A stretch of DNA of 64,000 bases from Arthrobacter sp. B6 (GTDB taxonomy: Bacteria > Actinomycetota > Actinomycetes > Actinomycetales > Micrococcaceae), in assembly GCF_001663775.1 (NCBI RefSeq), contig NZ_KV467169.1:759206-823205 (forward strand). Reading direction: 5' to 3'. Shown here piece by piece: positions 42,619 through 52,216 of the stretch (position 1 is its first letter; each line of letters starts with the position of its first letter). The position numbers and the translations under genes were made by a program. Under the pieces are notes generated by a model. It worked only from the letters and a program-made list of their open reading frames with translations, made no database searches and was not told the DNA's origin.

Positions 42619-43932
42619 ATGTCTGAACAGGCTGCCCTGCCGGGCACCGCTGCCAGCACGCTGCCTGCCACGGCCGCTGAAACCAGCCCGGACAATCCCT
42701 GGCCGCTGCAGCTTCTGTCCCAAAAGCTCAAGGCTCATATCGACCGGACACCGTCGGCATGGGTAGAGGGCCAGGTCATAGAAATGAACCGCCGGGGCGG
42801 CAATGCCTACTTGACCCTGCGCGACGTGGACGCGGAGGTTTCGCTGCCGGCGTCAGTCTGGACGAAGATACTGGACCGCCAGAACATGCCCCTGGAACGG
42901 GGCTCCCGCGTCGTCGCACTGCTGAAGCCGGAGTTCTGGCTGAAGACCGGCCGACTCAATATGCAGGTCAGGGATATCCGGCCGGTCGGACTGGGCGATC
43001 TGTTGGCGCGGATCGAACGCCTGCGACAGGCCCTCTCGGCCGAAGGCCTTTTTGCGGACTCCCGTAAAAAAGCCCTGCCCCTGCTGCCTCACCGCATCGG
43101 CCTCATTACAGGGCGTGAGTCCGATGCCAAGAAGGACGTGCTCCAGAATTCGGCGCTCCGGTGGCCGGCCGTGGAGTTTGAAATCCGCGAGGTTGCTGTC
43201 CAGGGCAACACTGCCGTGTCGCAGATCGTCCGGGCATTGCGCGAGCTTGATTCCCGTCCCGACGTTGACGTCATCGTCATCGCCAGGGGCGGCGGAGCCC
43301 TGGAGGACCTCCTTCCGTTCAACAGCGAAGAACTGATCCGGGCCGTCGCCGCCGCGGTGACACCGGTGGTCAGCGCTATCGGCCACGAGGCGGACCGTCC
43401 GCTGCTTGACGATGTCGCCGATCTGAGGGCTTCAACGCCCACCGACGCTGCGAAGCGGATCGTCCCGGACGTAGCAGAGGAACTGGCCGGCGTCCGCCAG
43501 GCCAGGGAACAGCTCCGCCGTTGCATCAGCCGGCTCGTGGACCGGGAGACCGACCGCCTGCACGCGCTGCAGTCCCGCCCGGTACTGTCCGCGCCCGAGG
43601 CCATGGTGACGGGCCGCTCGGAAGAGATTGAGCGCCTGCTGCGCCGGTCGTCCGCGGCGGTCAGCTCGCTGGTGGTGCGGGCCGCGGACCAGCTGGTCCA
43701 CCTGCAGGCCCAGGTACGGGCCCTCTCACCACAAAAAACCCTCGACCGCGGCTACGCGGTGGTGGAGCTCGCCAACGGCCGGGCCGCCCGGGCCACGGAA
43801 GCTTCCGGCCACGCTGTGGTCCGTGACCCGTCAGAGGCACCGTCCGGAACAGAGTTGTCTGTCCGGGTGGCACATGGCCTCTTTGGTGCCACATCCACCG
43901 GGAAACTTCAACAAGGAGAAGCATATGCCTGA
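42619..43932 (+). CDS. xseA: Exodeoxyribonuclease VII large subunit
   Basis: 437 residues from the ATG at 42619 (MSEQAALPG); an ATG at 42532 in the same frame would add 29 residues and is possible. An N-terminal OB-fold (SAWVEGQVIEMNRRGGNAYLTL) is followed by the catalytic domain (PHRIGLITGRESDAKKDVL, VIVIARGGGALEDLLPFNSE, TPVVSAIGHEADRPLLDDVAD) and a coiled coil. With XseB it degrades single-stranded DNA. The last 8 bases overlap xseB. Confidence 0.93.
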   Translation: MSEQAALPGTAASTLPATAAETSPDNPWPLQLLSQKLKAHIDRTPSAWVEGQVIEMNRRGGNAYLTLRDVDAEVSLPASVWTKILDRQNMPLERGSRVVALLKPEFWLKTGRLNMQVRDIRPVGLGDLLARIERLRQALSAEGLFADSRKKALPLLPHRIGLITGRESDAKKDVLQNSALRWPAVEFEIREVAVQGNTAVSQIVRALRELDSRPDVDVIVIARGGGALEDLLPFNSEELIRAVAAAVTPVVSAIGHEADRPLLDDVADLRASTPTDAAKRIVPDVAEELAGVRQAREQLRRCISRLVDRETDRLHALQSRPVLSAPEAMVTGRSEEIERLLRRSSAAVSSLVVRAADQLVHLQAQVRALSPQKTLDRGYAVVELANGRAARATEASGHAVVRDPSEAPSGTELSVRVAHGLFGATSTGKLQQGEAYA

Positions 43933-44143
43933 GACAAAGCCCGATCCGGAAATCGAAGCGCTGAGCTACGAGGAGGCGCGTGAACAGCTCATCGGTGTCG
44001 TGGGCAAGCTCGAGGCCGGAGGTGCAAGCCTCGAAGAGTCACTGGCCCTTTGGGAACGTGGCGAGGCCTTGGCCAAGCGCTGCGAGGAATGGCTCGAGGG
44101 CGCCCGAAAGCGGTTGGCCGCTTCCAGGGACCAGCCCCTCTAG
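43925..44143 (+). CDS. xseB: Exodeoxyribonuclease VII small subunit
   Basis: 72 residues, a two-helix protein with the signature LSYEEAREQLIGVVGKLEAG and LEESLALWERGEALAKRCEEWL. AAGGAGA lies 5 bases before the ATG. It overlaps the xseA stop by 8 bases, so the subunits are made together. Convergent with PPK2, 24 bases away, without a visible terminator. Confidence 0.93.
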   Translation: MPETKPDPEIEALSYEEAREQLIGVVGKLEAGGASLEESLALWERGEALAKRCEEWLEGARKRLAASRDQPL

Positions 44144-44167
44144 TCGCGGGCCCGAAACCCTTTCCGC

Positions 44168-45022
44168 TCAGGACCTTTCGACGAGCTGCCGTTCCACGCC
44201 GACGTCGAAGTCGGCTTTGGGCCACTCCAGCTGCAGGTCAGTCATCGCGCCGAGGAGCAGCTGCTGCACGGCGATCCTGGCAAACCACTTTTTGTTGGCC
44301 GGAACCACGTGCCACGGTGCAGCATCACTGTTGGTGTTGTCGATGGCCGCCTGATACGCGGACATGTAGTCCTCCCAGAAGGCACGCTCAGTCAGGTCAC
44401 CCCGGCTGTACTTCCAGTGTTTGGCCGGGTCGTCCAGGCGTGCCAGGAGGCGCGCTTTCTGTTCATCCTTGCTGATGTACAGCATCACCTTGACGACCTT
44501 GGTCCCGGAATCCGTCAGCCGTGCCTCGAACTCATTGATGGCCACATACCGGCGTTTCAGTTCCTCCGGAGACGCCCAGCCATGGACCCTGTGGATCAGG
44601 ACGTCCTCATAGTGGGAGCGGTCAAAAACGCCCACCATCCCTGCCGCCGGGACTTCCTTCTCGATCCTCCAGAGGAAGTCATAGGACTTTTCTTCCTCCG
44701 TGGGTGCCTTGAACGCCTTGAACTGGACCCCCTGCGGATCCATGGCGGCCATGACGTGGTTGACGATGCCGCCCTTGCCGGCAGTATCCATCGCCTGCAG
44801 GATCAGCAGGATCCGCTTCGTCCCGCCGAAACGGGATTCCGCGAACAGCTTCTCCTGCAGCTCAGCCAGCTTCCCGTCCAGCTCAGCCAGCAGTGCTTTG
44901 CCGTCAGCCTTGTTGCCGGTGAACCCGGGCGTGGACTCGGGGTCGATATCCGCCAGGACGAAGCCGTCCCCGACCTTCAGCGTCTGCAGGGGGTGCTGAT
45001 CGAACTCAACCAAGCCGGCCAT
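44168..45022 (-). CDS. ppk2: Polyphosphate:nucleotide phosphotransferase, PPK2 family
   Basis: 284 residues from the ATG at 45022, with AAAGGA 5 bases upstream; an in-frame ATG at 45046 lacks this. Walker A is QAMDTAGKGG (77-85) and the Walker B/lid region GVFDRSHYEDVLIHRVHGW with catalytic Asp and Arg. It transfers phosphate between polyphosphate and nucleoside mono- or diphosphates. Which nucleotide it prefers cannot be read from sequence. Downstream of alaA on the same strand (26 bases after its stop to the longer start). Confidence 0.9.
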   Translation of the reverse strand: MAGLVEFDQHPLQTLKVGDGFVLADIDPESTPGFTGNKADGKALLAELDGKLAELQEKLFAESRFGGTKRILLILQAMDTAGKGGIVNHVMAAMDPQGVQFKAFKAPTEEEKSYDFLWRIEKEVPAAGMVGVFDRSHYEDVLIHRVHGWASPEELKRRYVAINEFEARLTDSGTKVVKVMLYISKDEQKARLLARLDDPAKHWKYSRGDLTERAFWEDYMSAYQAAIDNTNSDAAPWHVVPANKKWFARIAVQQLLLGAMTDLQLEWPKADFDVGVERQLVERS

Positions 45023-45072
45023 GGGGATCCTTTGTCCGCGGTACACGCGTGGGATGGACGCGTGAGGACAGG

Positions 45073-46293
45073 CTAGTTCCCCTGATACCTGCTTAGGAAG
45101 TCCCCCATGCGCCCCACTGCCTCTTCGATGTCCTTGACGTTGGGCAGCGTAACCATCCGGAAGTGGTCCGGACGCACCCAGTTGAAGGCACGGCCATGCG
45201 AAACCAGGATCTTTTGCTCCTTCAGGAGGTCCAGGACAAATTTCTCGTCATCCCGGATGTGGTAAACCTCAGGGTCCAGCCGCGGGAACAGGTAAAGCGC
45301 GCCCCTGGCCTGCTGGGTGCTGACTCCGGGAATGGCGTTGAGCATGTCGTACGCCTTGTTTCGCTGCTCAAGCAGCCTTCCGCCGGGAAGAATGAGGTCG
45401 TTGATGCTCTGGTAGCCGCCGAGCGCCGTCTGGATGGCGTGCTGGGCGGGCACGTTGGCGCAGAGCCGCATGTTGGCGAGCAGGTTGATGCCCTCCAGAT
45501 AATCCGAAGCCTCCTTCTTGGGTCCCGATATGGCCATCCAGCCGGCGCGGTAACCGCAGACACGGTACGCCTTGGAGAGTCCGCTGAAGGTGAGGCAGAG
45601 GACGTCGTCGCCGGTCAGGCCGGCCAGGTTTACGTGGACAGCGTCCTCGTACAGGATCTTTTCGTAGATTTCATCCGCGAAAAGGACAAGCCCGTGCTTC
45701 TCGGCCAGGGCCACGATCTTCTTGAGCGTCTCTTCGGGATAGACGGCGCCTGTGGGATTGTTCGGGTTGATCACCACAATGCCCTTGGTGCGGGGCGTGA
45801 TCTTGGCTTCCATGTCCTCAAGGTCCGGCTGCCAGCCGGACTCCTCATCGCACAGGTAGTGCACCGGCTTGCCGCTGGCCAGTGCCACGGAGGCCGTCCA
45901 GAGCGGGTAGTCCGGCGTAGGAATCAGGACCTCGTCGCCGTCGTCCAGCAACGCCATGAGGGACATGGTGATCAGCTCGCTGACGCCGTTGCCCAGGTAG
46001 ATATCGTCCACGTGGATGTTCTGGATGCCGCGGGTCTGGTAGTACTGCGACACAGCGGTGCGGGCCGAAAAAATGCCGCGGGAGTCGCTGTACCCCTGGG
46101 CGTGGGGCAGATGGCGGATCATGTCCACCAGGATGGCGTCCGGCGCTTCAAATCCAAACGGCGCGGGGTTTCCGATGTTCAGTTTGAGGATCCGGTGACC
46201 CTCCGCCTCCATCTGCTGGGCGGCCTGAAGAATCGGTCCACGGATGTCATAGAGGACGTTATGGAGCTTGGTGGACTGCCTGAATTCTGCCAT
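45073..46293 (-). CDS. alaA: Glutamate-pyruvate (alanine) aminotransferase
   Basis: 406 residues, close in sequence to E. coli AlaA throughout: KLHNVLYDIRGPILQAA at the N-terminus, LNIGNPAPFGFEAPD, NPNNPTGAVYPEE and the Schiff-base lysine in FSGLSKAYRVCGYRAGW. It transfers the amino group from glutamate to pyruvate to make alanine. A CATATT hexamer six bases upstream of the ATG resembles the leaderless boxes but departs from TAnnnT. It follows the osmoprotectant operon, from which it is separated by a strong terminator. Confidence 0.92.
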   Translation of the reverse strand: MAEFRQSTKLHNVLYDIRGPILQAAQQMEAEGHRILKLNIGNPAPFGFEAPDAILVDMIRHLPHAQGYSDSRGIFSARTAVSQYYQTRGIQNIHVDDIYLGNGVSELITMSLMALLDDGDEVLIPTPDYPLWTASVALASGKPVHYLCDEESGWQPDLEDMEAKITPRTKGIVVINPNNPTGAVYPEETLKKIVALAEKHGLVLFADEIYEKILYEDAVHVNLAGLTGDDVLCLTFSGLSKAYRVCGYRAGWMAISGPKKEASDYLEGINLLANMRLCANVPAQHAIQTALGGYQSINDLILPGGRLLEQRNKAYDMLNAIPGVSTQQARGALYLFPRLDPEVYHIRDDEKFVLDLLKEQKILVSHGRAFNWVRPDHFRMVTLPNVKDIEEAVGRMGDFLSRYQGN

Positions 46294-46390
46294 CCATCAA
46301 ATATGCCACAGGAAGGATGTACTTCCGTTGAGACCTCGGCCACACGCGAGCGCACCCCGTACCGCACGCAGGGATGCGCCCACAGCAGAG

Positions 46391-46434
46391 CGACGGCGGC
46401 CGCCGGACCTGGGAGAGTCCGGCACCCGCCGTCG
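46391..46434 (-). terminator. Nested terminator hairpin after the osmoprotectant operon
   Basis: Outer arms CGACGGCGG and CCGCCGTCG (9 bp) enclose inner arms GCCGGAC and GTCCGGC (7 bp). No U-tract. Confidence 0.7.
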
Positions 46435-46468
46435 TGATGCCCTAGTGATCATCCAAGTGGGTCAGCCG

Positions 46469-47425
46469 CTACTTGACGATGCCTTTGTCCTTGAGCCAGG
46501 CGGCAGCGGCGTCCTTGGCGTCTTGCTTCTGGCTGCCGCTGACCGCGCGGTTGAGGTTGACGAGGTCTTCGGTGGTCAGGACCCGCGAAACGGCGTTGAG
46601 CGCTTCCTTGGCCTGGTCGGTCATGTTTGCCTCGTTGTACAGCGGCAGGACCTGCTGGGCCTTGAAGTTGTTCTTCGGATCCTCCAGCACCACGAGGTCG
46701 TTGTCCGCGATGGACGGTGTCGTGGTGTAGATGTCGGCGACCTGGACGTCATCGGTCAGCAGTGCCTGCAGTGTCAGGTTGCCGCCGCCGTCGTTGAACG
46801 GCTTCAGCGCCTTGAGTTCGCAGCCGTAGTTCGCCTTGAGCCCCGGGAACCCGTAGGCACGGGTTTCAAACGTCGCAGGCGCGGCCATGGTCAGGTCCTC
46901 GCAGACCTTGGCGAGATCCTCGATGGACTTCAGCTGGTACTTTTCCGCGGTGGCCTTGGTGACCACCATGGCGTCCTTGGACTCAGCCTTTGATGGCTCC
47001 AGGACTGCCAGGCCTTCCGGGAGCTTTTCCGGCAAGGCCTTGTAGATGTCTTCGGCCGAGACCTCGGGGGCCTCCGGGTCCACGTGCGAGAGCAGGTTGC
47101 CGGAGTAATCAGGGACCAGGTCGACGGAGCCGTCCTGCACAGCCTTGAAGTAGATCTCGCGTGAACCGATGTTGGGCTTGGTGGTCGCGGTGACCCCGGC
47201 AGCCGTCAGGGCGCCGGCGTAGATCTCGGCCACGATCTGGCTTTCCGGGAAGTCCGCGGATCCCACCACCAGCGAGCCGCCGGTTGACCCGCCGGTTCCG
47301 GTGGTGGTGGGCGTTGCCAGGGGGTCGCCGCCGCCGCAGGCGGAGAGCGCGACGGCGATGCCGACGCCCGCCGCGAGGCCGGCCAGGCCCCGGCGGGTGA
47401 TGGTTGTCCGGGCTGGTTTCTTCAT
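46469..47425 (-). CDS. Osmoprotectant-binding lipoprotein (OpuC/OsmF type)
   Basis: 318 residues. A twin-Arg-like stretch (TITRRGLAG) and lipobox LSAC make Cys30 the lipid anchor. The mature part is an OpuAC/QAT-type binding protein: LVVGSADFPESQIVAEIYAGAL, VDLVPDYSGNLL and VADIYTTTPSIADNDLVVL. It should bind choline, glycine betaine or a similar compatible solute. It overlaps the upstream permease gene by 4 bases (ATGA). Last gene of the operon. Confidence 0.9.
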   Translation of the reverse strand: MKKPARTTITRRGLAGLAAGVGIAVALSACGGGDPLATPTTTGTGGSTGGSLVVGSADFPESQIVAEIYAGALTAAGVTATTKPNIGSREIYFKAVQDGSVDLVPDYSGNLLSHVDPEAPEVSAEDIYKALPEKLPEGLAVLEPSKAESKDAMVVTKATAEKYQLKSIEDLAKVCEDLTMAAPATFETRAYGFPGLKANYGCELKALKPFNDGGGNLTLQALLTDDVQVADIYTTTPSIADNDLVVLEDPKNNFKAQQVLPLYNEANMTDQAKEALNAVSRVLTTEDLVNLNRAVSGSQKQDAKDAAAAWLKDKGIVK

Positions 47426-48168
47426 GGGGTGCCTCCTTGAACTGAAGCTGACGCACGCGCGGCAACTGTGAGATCGGCGGTGGCCGTGTGGCCGCCGTGG
47501 GGATCGGTGGACAGGCCGGGCGGCAGGAGCATTCTCTGCAGCGCGGCGAGGATAAGGTCGACGGCGATGGCCAGGCCGGCGATGAGCAGCGAGCCGGCCA
47601 GCATGCGGGGAAAGTCCTGCAGGACCAGGCCGTCGAAAAGATAGCGGCCGAGCCCGCCCAGCGGCAGGTAGGCCACGACCGACACGGTGGCGATGACCTG
47701 GAGCACGGCCGTGCGGATGCCACCGAAGATCACCTGCAGTCCGTTGGGCACCTCCACCAGGAAGAGGATCTGCAGCTCGGTCATCCCCATGGCCCGGGCG
47801 GCATCAACCACCGTCCTGTCAACGCTGGAGATTCCGGCATACGTTCCGGCGAGCAGGGGCGGGACCGTGAGGATGACCAGCGCCCACACCGGCGGCATGA
47901 GGCTGCTGCCTGCGAGCAGGGCGAACAGGACGAGCAGCCCCAGCGTGGGCAGGGCACGGAGCGCGCCCGCCACGGCAACGGCAACCACGCGGCCACGTCC
48001 GGTATGCCCGATGTACAAGCCCGCCGGGACGGCGATGGCGCCGGCTATCACCAGCACCAGGCCGCTGTACTGCAGATGCTCCAGCAAACGGACGCCGATG
48101 CCGGAGCTCCCGGACCAGTGTGCGGGATCAGCCAGCCAGGCGAAGGTGTCCAGGAAGAGGTTGCTCAT
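47422..48168 (-). CDS. Osmoprotectant ABC transporter permease
   Basis: 248 residues with about six helices and the ProW/OpuC-type loop SSVDRTVVDAARAMGMTELQILFLVEVPNGL (EAA motif). The N-terminal HLQYSGLVLVIAGAIAVPAGLYIGH is typical of OpuCB/OpuCD. Overlaps the neighbouring genes at both ends by 4 bases. Pairs with the next permease to form the channel. Confidence 0.9.
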   Translation of the reverse strand: MSNLFLDTFAWLADPAHWSGSSGIGVRLLEHLQYSGLVLVIAGAIAVPAGLYIGHTGRGRVVAVAVAGALRALPTLGLLVLFALLAGSSLMPPVWALVILTVPPLLAGTYAGISSVDRTVVDAARAMGMTELQILFLVEVPNGLQVIFGGIRTAVLQVIATVSVVAYLPLGGLGRYLFDGLVLQDFPRMLAGSLLIAGLAIAVDLILAALQRMLLPPGLSTDPHGGHTATADLTVAARASASVQGGTP

Positions 48169-48869
48169 CCGGCCGCCTGGGCTGTCATGGGCAGGGCCGG
48201 GGCCTCATTGCGGCCTGGCTCCGCTGCCGGCGCTTTGGCCGCCCGCGTCCATGGCGTCAGCAGCCGCTCCAGCAGCACCAGCAAACCGTCCATCAGCAGG
48301 GCAAGCACCAGGATGGCCACAATGCCCACTACCACCTCAGTGACGAAGTTCCGTTGCAGGCCATCAGTGAACAGCATGCCGAGGTTCCCCACCCCCAGCA
48401 GCGCGGCGACACTGACGAGGGAGATGTTGCTGACCGAGACCACCCGGAGTCCGGCGAACATCACGGGGAGGGACAGGGGCAGGTCAATCTGGAGGAAACG
48501 CAGCCACGGCTTATAGCCCATGGCCACCGCGGCCTGGCGCAGGTCTTCGTCCACGGAGTCGAAGGCGTCCAGGGCGGCCCGCACCAGGAGGGCGACCGCG
48601 TACAGGGTGAGGGCAACAATAACGTTCAGCGGATCGAGGATCCGGGTCCCCAGCAGCGGAGGCAGGATGATGAACAGGGCCAGTGACGGGATGGTGTACA
48701 GCAGTGAACTTGCCGTCAGCACAACGGACCTCAACGCGGCATTCATCCGGGCCAGCTGGGCCAGCGGGATGGAGATGACCAGCCCCAGGACCATGGGGAT
48801 CAGGGCAAGCACCAGATGCTGGCCGGCCCGTTCCATGACCATGCCGCTGTTTGACAGGAACCAGTCCAT
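48165..48869 (-). CDS. Osmoprotectant ABC transporter permease
   Basis: 234 residues. The first helix region (AGQHLVLALIPMVLGLVISIPLAQLAR) and the loop DEDLRQAAVAMGYKPWLRFLQIDLPLSLPVMFAG identify a second OpuC-type permease. The start overlaps the ATPase stop by one base (TGATG), giving tight coupling. Confidence 0.9.
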   Translation of the reverse strand: MDWFLSNSGMVMERAGQHLVLALIPMVLGLVISIPLAQLARMNAALRSVVLTASSLLYTIPSLALFIILPPLLGTRILDPLNVIVALTLYAVALLVRAALDAFDSVDEDLRQAAVAMGYKPWLRFLQIDLPLSLPVMFAGLRVVSVSNISLVSVAALLGVGNLGMLFTDGLQRNFVTEVVVGIVAILVLALLMDGLLVLLERLLTPWTRAAKAPAAEPGRNEAPALPMTAQAAG

Positions 48870-49957
48870 CAGAGCGCAGCCTGCCGGACCTGGCGGGCGT
48901 CCTCAATGACGGCCAGGACTTCCTGGGCCCTGATGGTGCCCAGGACGCGGCCCTCGCCGTCAACGGCCACGCCCAGGCCCGACGGCGAGGAAAGCGCCGA
49001 GTCCAGGGCCCGGCGGAGGGTCTCGCCGGGGCGGAACAGGGAGCCCCCGGGAATGAGTTCGGTGTCCGTTCCCGGGCCCGCCCAGCCCAGCGGGCGCATG
49101 CCGGCGTCCACCACGAGCTGCCAGCCCGACACGCCGGAAGGGTCCCCGGCGAAGCCCGAGTCCCCCTGGACGAGCGTGGGCACCGGGTGGATGCTCACGC
49201 CGTCGGACGCCGTGAACCCCAGGTGGCGGAACCCCCTGTCACGGCCGACGAAAGCCGCGACGAAGTCGTTGGCCGGGGCCCGCAGGATCTCCTCGGGCGT
49301 GGCGTACTGGGCGAGCTTGCCGCCCACGGCAAACACCGCCACCTTGTCCCCCAGGACAGTGGCTTCGTCGATGTCGTGGGTAACAAAAACGATGGTCTTG
49401 GCGAGGTCTTTCTGCAGACGCAGGAGTTCCTGCTGCAGCTCGTCCCTCACTACGGGGTCCACAGCGCTGAATGGCTCGTCCATCAGGAGCACGGGCGGGT
49501 CGGCGGCAAGCGCGCGGGCCACGCCAACACGCTGCTGCTGCCCGCCGGACAGCTGGGAAGGGTAGCGTTTTCCCAGTGCGGACGCCAGGCCGACGACGTC
49601 GAGCAGCTCTTCAGCGCGTTTGCGCGCCTCAGCCTTGGGAACGCCGTTGAGCCGGGGAACCGTGGCGATGTTGTCCAGCACCGAACGGTGCGGCATCAGC
49701 CCAGACGACTGCATCACGTAGCCCATGGACCGCCGCAGTTCAGCCGCAGGAATGGACGTGACGTCCTTGCCGTCCACTGTGATGACACCGGACGTCGGCT
49801 CGACCATGCGGTTGATCATCCGAAGGGACGTGGTCTTGCCGCAGCCGGAAGGGCCCACAAAAACAGTGATCGCGCCCCTGCCGATGGACATGGTCAGCTG
49901 GTCCACGGCCGGGTGCCCGCCCTGGTACTGCTTGGTGACGCTCTGGAATTCAATCAT
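48869..49957 (-). CDS. Osmoprotectant ABC transporter ATPase with CBS domains
   Basis: 362 residues from the ATG at 49957 (MIEFQSVTKQYQGG); an earlier in-frame start at 50032 has an unconserved-looking leader. Walker A GPSGCGKTTSLRM, signature LSGGQQQRVGVA and Walker B LLMDEPFSAVD. The C-terminal ~115 residues form a CBS pair, which in OpuA-type ATPases senses ionic strength or nucleotides and gates transport. First gene of the four-gene operon ATPase, permease, permease, binding protein. Confidence 0.9.
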   Translation of the reverse strand: MIEFQSVTKQYQGGHPAVDQLTMSIGRGAITVFVGPSGCGKTTSLRMINRMVEPTSGVITVDGKDVTSIPAAELRRSMGYVMQSSGLMPHRSVLDNIATVPRLNGVPKAEARKRAEELLDVVGLASALGKRYPSQLSGGQQQRVGVARALAADPPVLLMDEPFSAVDPVVRDELQQELLRLQKDLAKTIVFVTHDIDEATVLGDKVAVFAVGGKLAQYATPEEILRAPANDFVAAFVGRDRGFRHLGFTASDGVSIHPVPTLVQGDSGFAGDPSGVSGWQLVVDAGMRPLGWAGPGTDTELIPGGSLFRPGETLRRALDSALSSPSGLGVAVDGEGRVLGTIRAQEVLAVIEDARQVRQAAL

Positions 49958-50146
49958 GGCTGGTCCATTGCGGGACTTACCTGTTCTGTTGGACGGCATC
50001 GGACTGTGGATCGACTCGGTCAATAAGCACACTGATAATCACGGTAACCCTCATCCGACCTCAGCTTAACCAGTGCCGCACCGAAAATGGGCGAAGGAAT
50101 CCCTACTGTAATGATTCGGAGACTCCGCCGGGGCGGATGGGCGGCC

Positions 50147-50152
50147 TAGAGT
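50147..50152 (+). promoter_or_regulatory. -10 box (TAGAGT) for leaderless pirin gene
   Basis: TAGAGT, six bases, GTG at 50159. Confidence 0.55.
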
Positions 50153-50158
50153 TGGACT

Positions 50159-51193
50159 GTGACCAATCTCGAAGTGACTCCCGAGCAGGAAGTTTGTCCA
50201 CCGGCGGCCCCCGAAGAGAGTTCGGGCCCTTGCCTTCAGCTCTGGCCCGAAAGGGAAGTCCCGCTTGGCGGAGTGCGGGCCATGAATGTCCGGCGCACGC
50301 TTCCCCAGCGGGGCCTGCCCACCATCGGCGCATGGTGCTTCCTGGACAGCTTCGGACCTGACCGCACGGCCATGTCTGTGCTCCCCCATCCGCACATCGG
50401 ACTGCAGACCGTGACCTGGCCGCTGGCGGGGCACATCCGCCACCGGGACAGTGTGGGCAGCGACGTGGTGGTCCGTCCCGGCGAGCTGAACATCATGACG
50501 GCCGGACGCGGCGTCTCGCACTCAGAGTTCGCTGTACTCCCGTCACTCCCGCCGTACGACGGCGGCGAACGGCTGCCGCTGCAGCGTGGCCTTCAGCTGT
50601 GGGTGGCGCTCCCGGACAGCCACCGCCACGCCGCGCCTGCCTTCGAGCAGCACCGCGAACTTCCGGCTGTGACCGGTGAAGGCTTCACCGCGACGGTGAT
50701 GGTGGGGGAATTTGCCGGCGCGACGTCGCCTGCCACCATGTACTCCCCCATCGTCGGAGCAGACATCTCCTGTGCCGGACCCGCGGTGCTCCCGCTCAAT
50801 AAACACTTCGAACACGCCGTCCTGGTGCTCGACGGCGGGCTGGTGGTGGACGGGCAGGAAGTTCCGCCGGGGCCGCTGGGCTACCTGGGTGCGGGCCGCA
50901 CGCTATTGGCCGTTCACGCGCTCCCGGACACCCGGTTTGTGCTCATCGGCGGCGAGCCGTTCCAGGAGGAGCTGCTGATGTGGTGGAACTTTGTGGCCCG
51001 CACCCACGAGGAAGTGGAGGAAGCGCGTGAGGCCTGGGAAGCGCAGGCCGGCCTGACCGGTTCCGAGGGCCAGGCAGCCCGCTACGGGCTGGTGGAAGGG
51101 CACGGGCGTGACGCGGGCGCTGAAGCCGGCCGGATCCCCGCGCCAGCGCTGCCCACGGTGAGGCTGGCGCCGCGGAAGCGAAGCATGCCCTGA
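50159..51193 (+). CDS. Pirin family bicupin protein
   Basis: 344 residues, GTG start. The N-terminal cupin has the pirin motif HPHIGLQTVTWPLAGHIRHRD (His ligands) and IMTAGRGVSHSEF; the C-terminal cupin follows (about 190-290) and ends with a conserved FVLIGGEPFQEELLMWWNFV. Pirins bind Fe and some are quercetinases or redox-linked regulators; the role here is not known. Divergent from the osmoprotectant operon. Confidence 0.9.
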   Translation: MTNLEVTPEQEVCPPAAPEESSGPCLQLWPEREVPLGGVRAMNVRRTLPQRGLPTIGAWCFLDSFGPDRTAMSVLPHPHIGLQTVTWPLAGHIRHRDSVGSDVVVRPGELNIMTAGRGVSHSEFAVLPSLPPYDGGERLPLQRGLQLWVALPDSHRHAAPAFEQHRELPAVTGEGFTATVMVGEFAGATSPATMYSPIVGADISCAGPAVLPLNKHFEHAVLVLDGGLVVDGQEVPPGPLGYLGAGRTLLAVHALPDTRFVLIGGEPFQEELLMWWNFVARTHEEVEEAREAWEAQAGLTGSEGQAARYGLVEGHGRDAGAEAGRIPAPALPTVRLAPRKRSMP

Positions 51194-51236
51194 CGGCTGC
51201 CGCCGGACGGCCGGCTTATCGCTGGATCGGCGCCTG

Positions 51237-52187
51237 CTACTCCTGCTCGGAGACCAGTTGCAGGACACCGAACACGGGTTCCTGGTCCAGCACACGCACG
51301 TCCGTGACGCCGGCGGCAGCCAGGTGCTTGCGGAAAGCATCCTGGAGCGGGGCGACGTTCATGCCCAGGCCGCCGCCCAGGATGACTGGACCATCAATTT
51401 TCAGCTTTCCAAGGGCCTGTGCGGCCAAGGCGGCGAGGTCGCTGCCGGCCTGGTCCAAGAGCGCCTGGCTTGCGACGTGGCCGGCAGCAGCCGCCTCCAC
51501 CACGGGTCGTGCCTGCTGGGCCCAGAAGCGGCGGCCGGTGTCCGGGGAATGGAACAGGGAGATCAGCCGGTTGGGGTCGTCCACTCCGCAGGATTCCAGG
51601 AGCGCCGCGGTCAGCTGATCGACGGGCAGGCCCTGGTTCATCCTGCGCAGGCTGTAGCGGACGGCTTCCCGCCCCAGCCAGTAGCCGCTGCCTTCATCGC
51701 CGAGGAGGTAGCCCCAGCCGCCGGCCCGGGCCTCCTCGCCTTCGGCGTTCCTGCCCCAGGCGGCTGAACCTGTTCCGGCAATCACCGCAACGCCGGCGCT
51801 TGCCCGCCCGGCCGCCAGCAGCAGGCGGGAGTCGTGGACCACAGTGATTCTGGCTCCGGGAACGTGGGGGCCGATCAGGGCGGCGAGCGCGGCGGCGTCA
51901 TCGTCCGTGTCGATCCCGCCGGCGCCGGCGTAGACCCGGGAGACCTTGCCCCCGCCGATCCTGGCGAAAAGGTCTGCAAGGTTGGCAGCCGCGTCCTCGC
52001 GGCTGACGTTCTGGACGTTGGAGCTGCCGGCGGACCCATCCGCCACTGCCTTCCCGTCCTCGAAGCGGACTCCCCGGGTCTTGGTGCCCCCAATATCCAA
52101 TCCGATGATGACTCCTGAGAGCGGGCCATGCCCCGCGGTGCCGTGTTCTTCAGGAGGGGAGGTCTGTGGGTTTCCGGTGTAAGTCAC
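51237..52187 (-). CDS. nagK: BadF/BcrA-type N-acetylglucosamine kinase
   Basis: 316 residues. ASKHA fold: phosphate 1 motif GLDIGGTKTRGVRFEDG, IAGTGSAAWGRNAEG and the GDEGSGYWLGREAVR motif typical of the BadF/BadG/BcrA/BcrD group that includes eukaryotic NAGK. It probably phosphorylates N-acetylglucosamine or a related sugar. GTG start with a TAGGCT box six bases upstream. It is convergent with pirin and ends about 30 bases from the LysR gene, on the same strand. Confidence 0.85.
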   Translation of the reverse strand: MTYTGNPQTSPPEEHGTAGHGPLSGVIIGLDIGGTKTRGVRFEDGKAVADGSAGSSNVQNVSREDAAANLADLFARIGGGKVSRVYAGAGGIDTDDDAAALAALIGPHVPGARITVVHDSRLLLAAGRASAGVAVIAGTGSAAWGRNAEGEEARAGGWGYLLGDEGSGYWLGREAVRYSLRRMNQGLPVDQLTAALLESCGVDDPNRLISLFHSPDTGRRFWAQQARPVVEAAAAGHVASQALLDQAGSDLAALAAQALGKLKIDGPVILGGGLGMNVAPLQDAFRKHLAAAGVTDVRVLDQEPVFGVLQLVSEQE

Positions 52188-52193
52188 GGCACC

Positions 52194-52199
52194 AGCCTA
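52194..52199 (-). promoter_or_regulatory. -10 box (TAGGCT) for leaderless kinase gene
   Basis: TAGGCT, six bases, GTG at 52187 on the minus strand. Confidence 0.55.
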
Positions 52200-52216
52200 C
52201 TGAGGCCCGCCGGGAT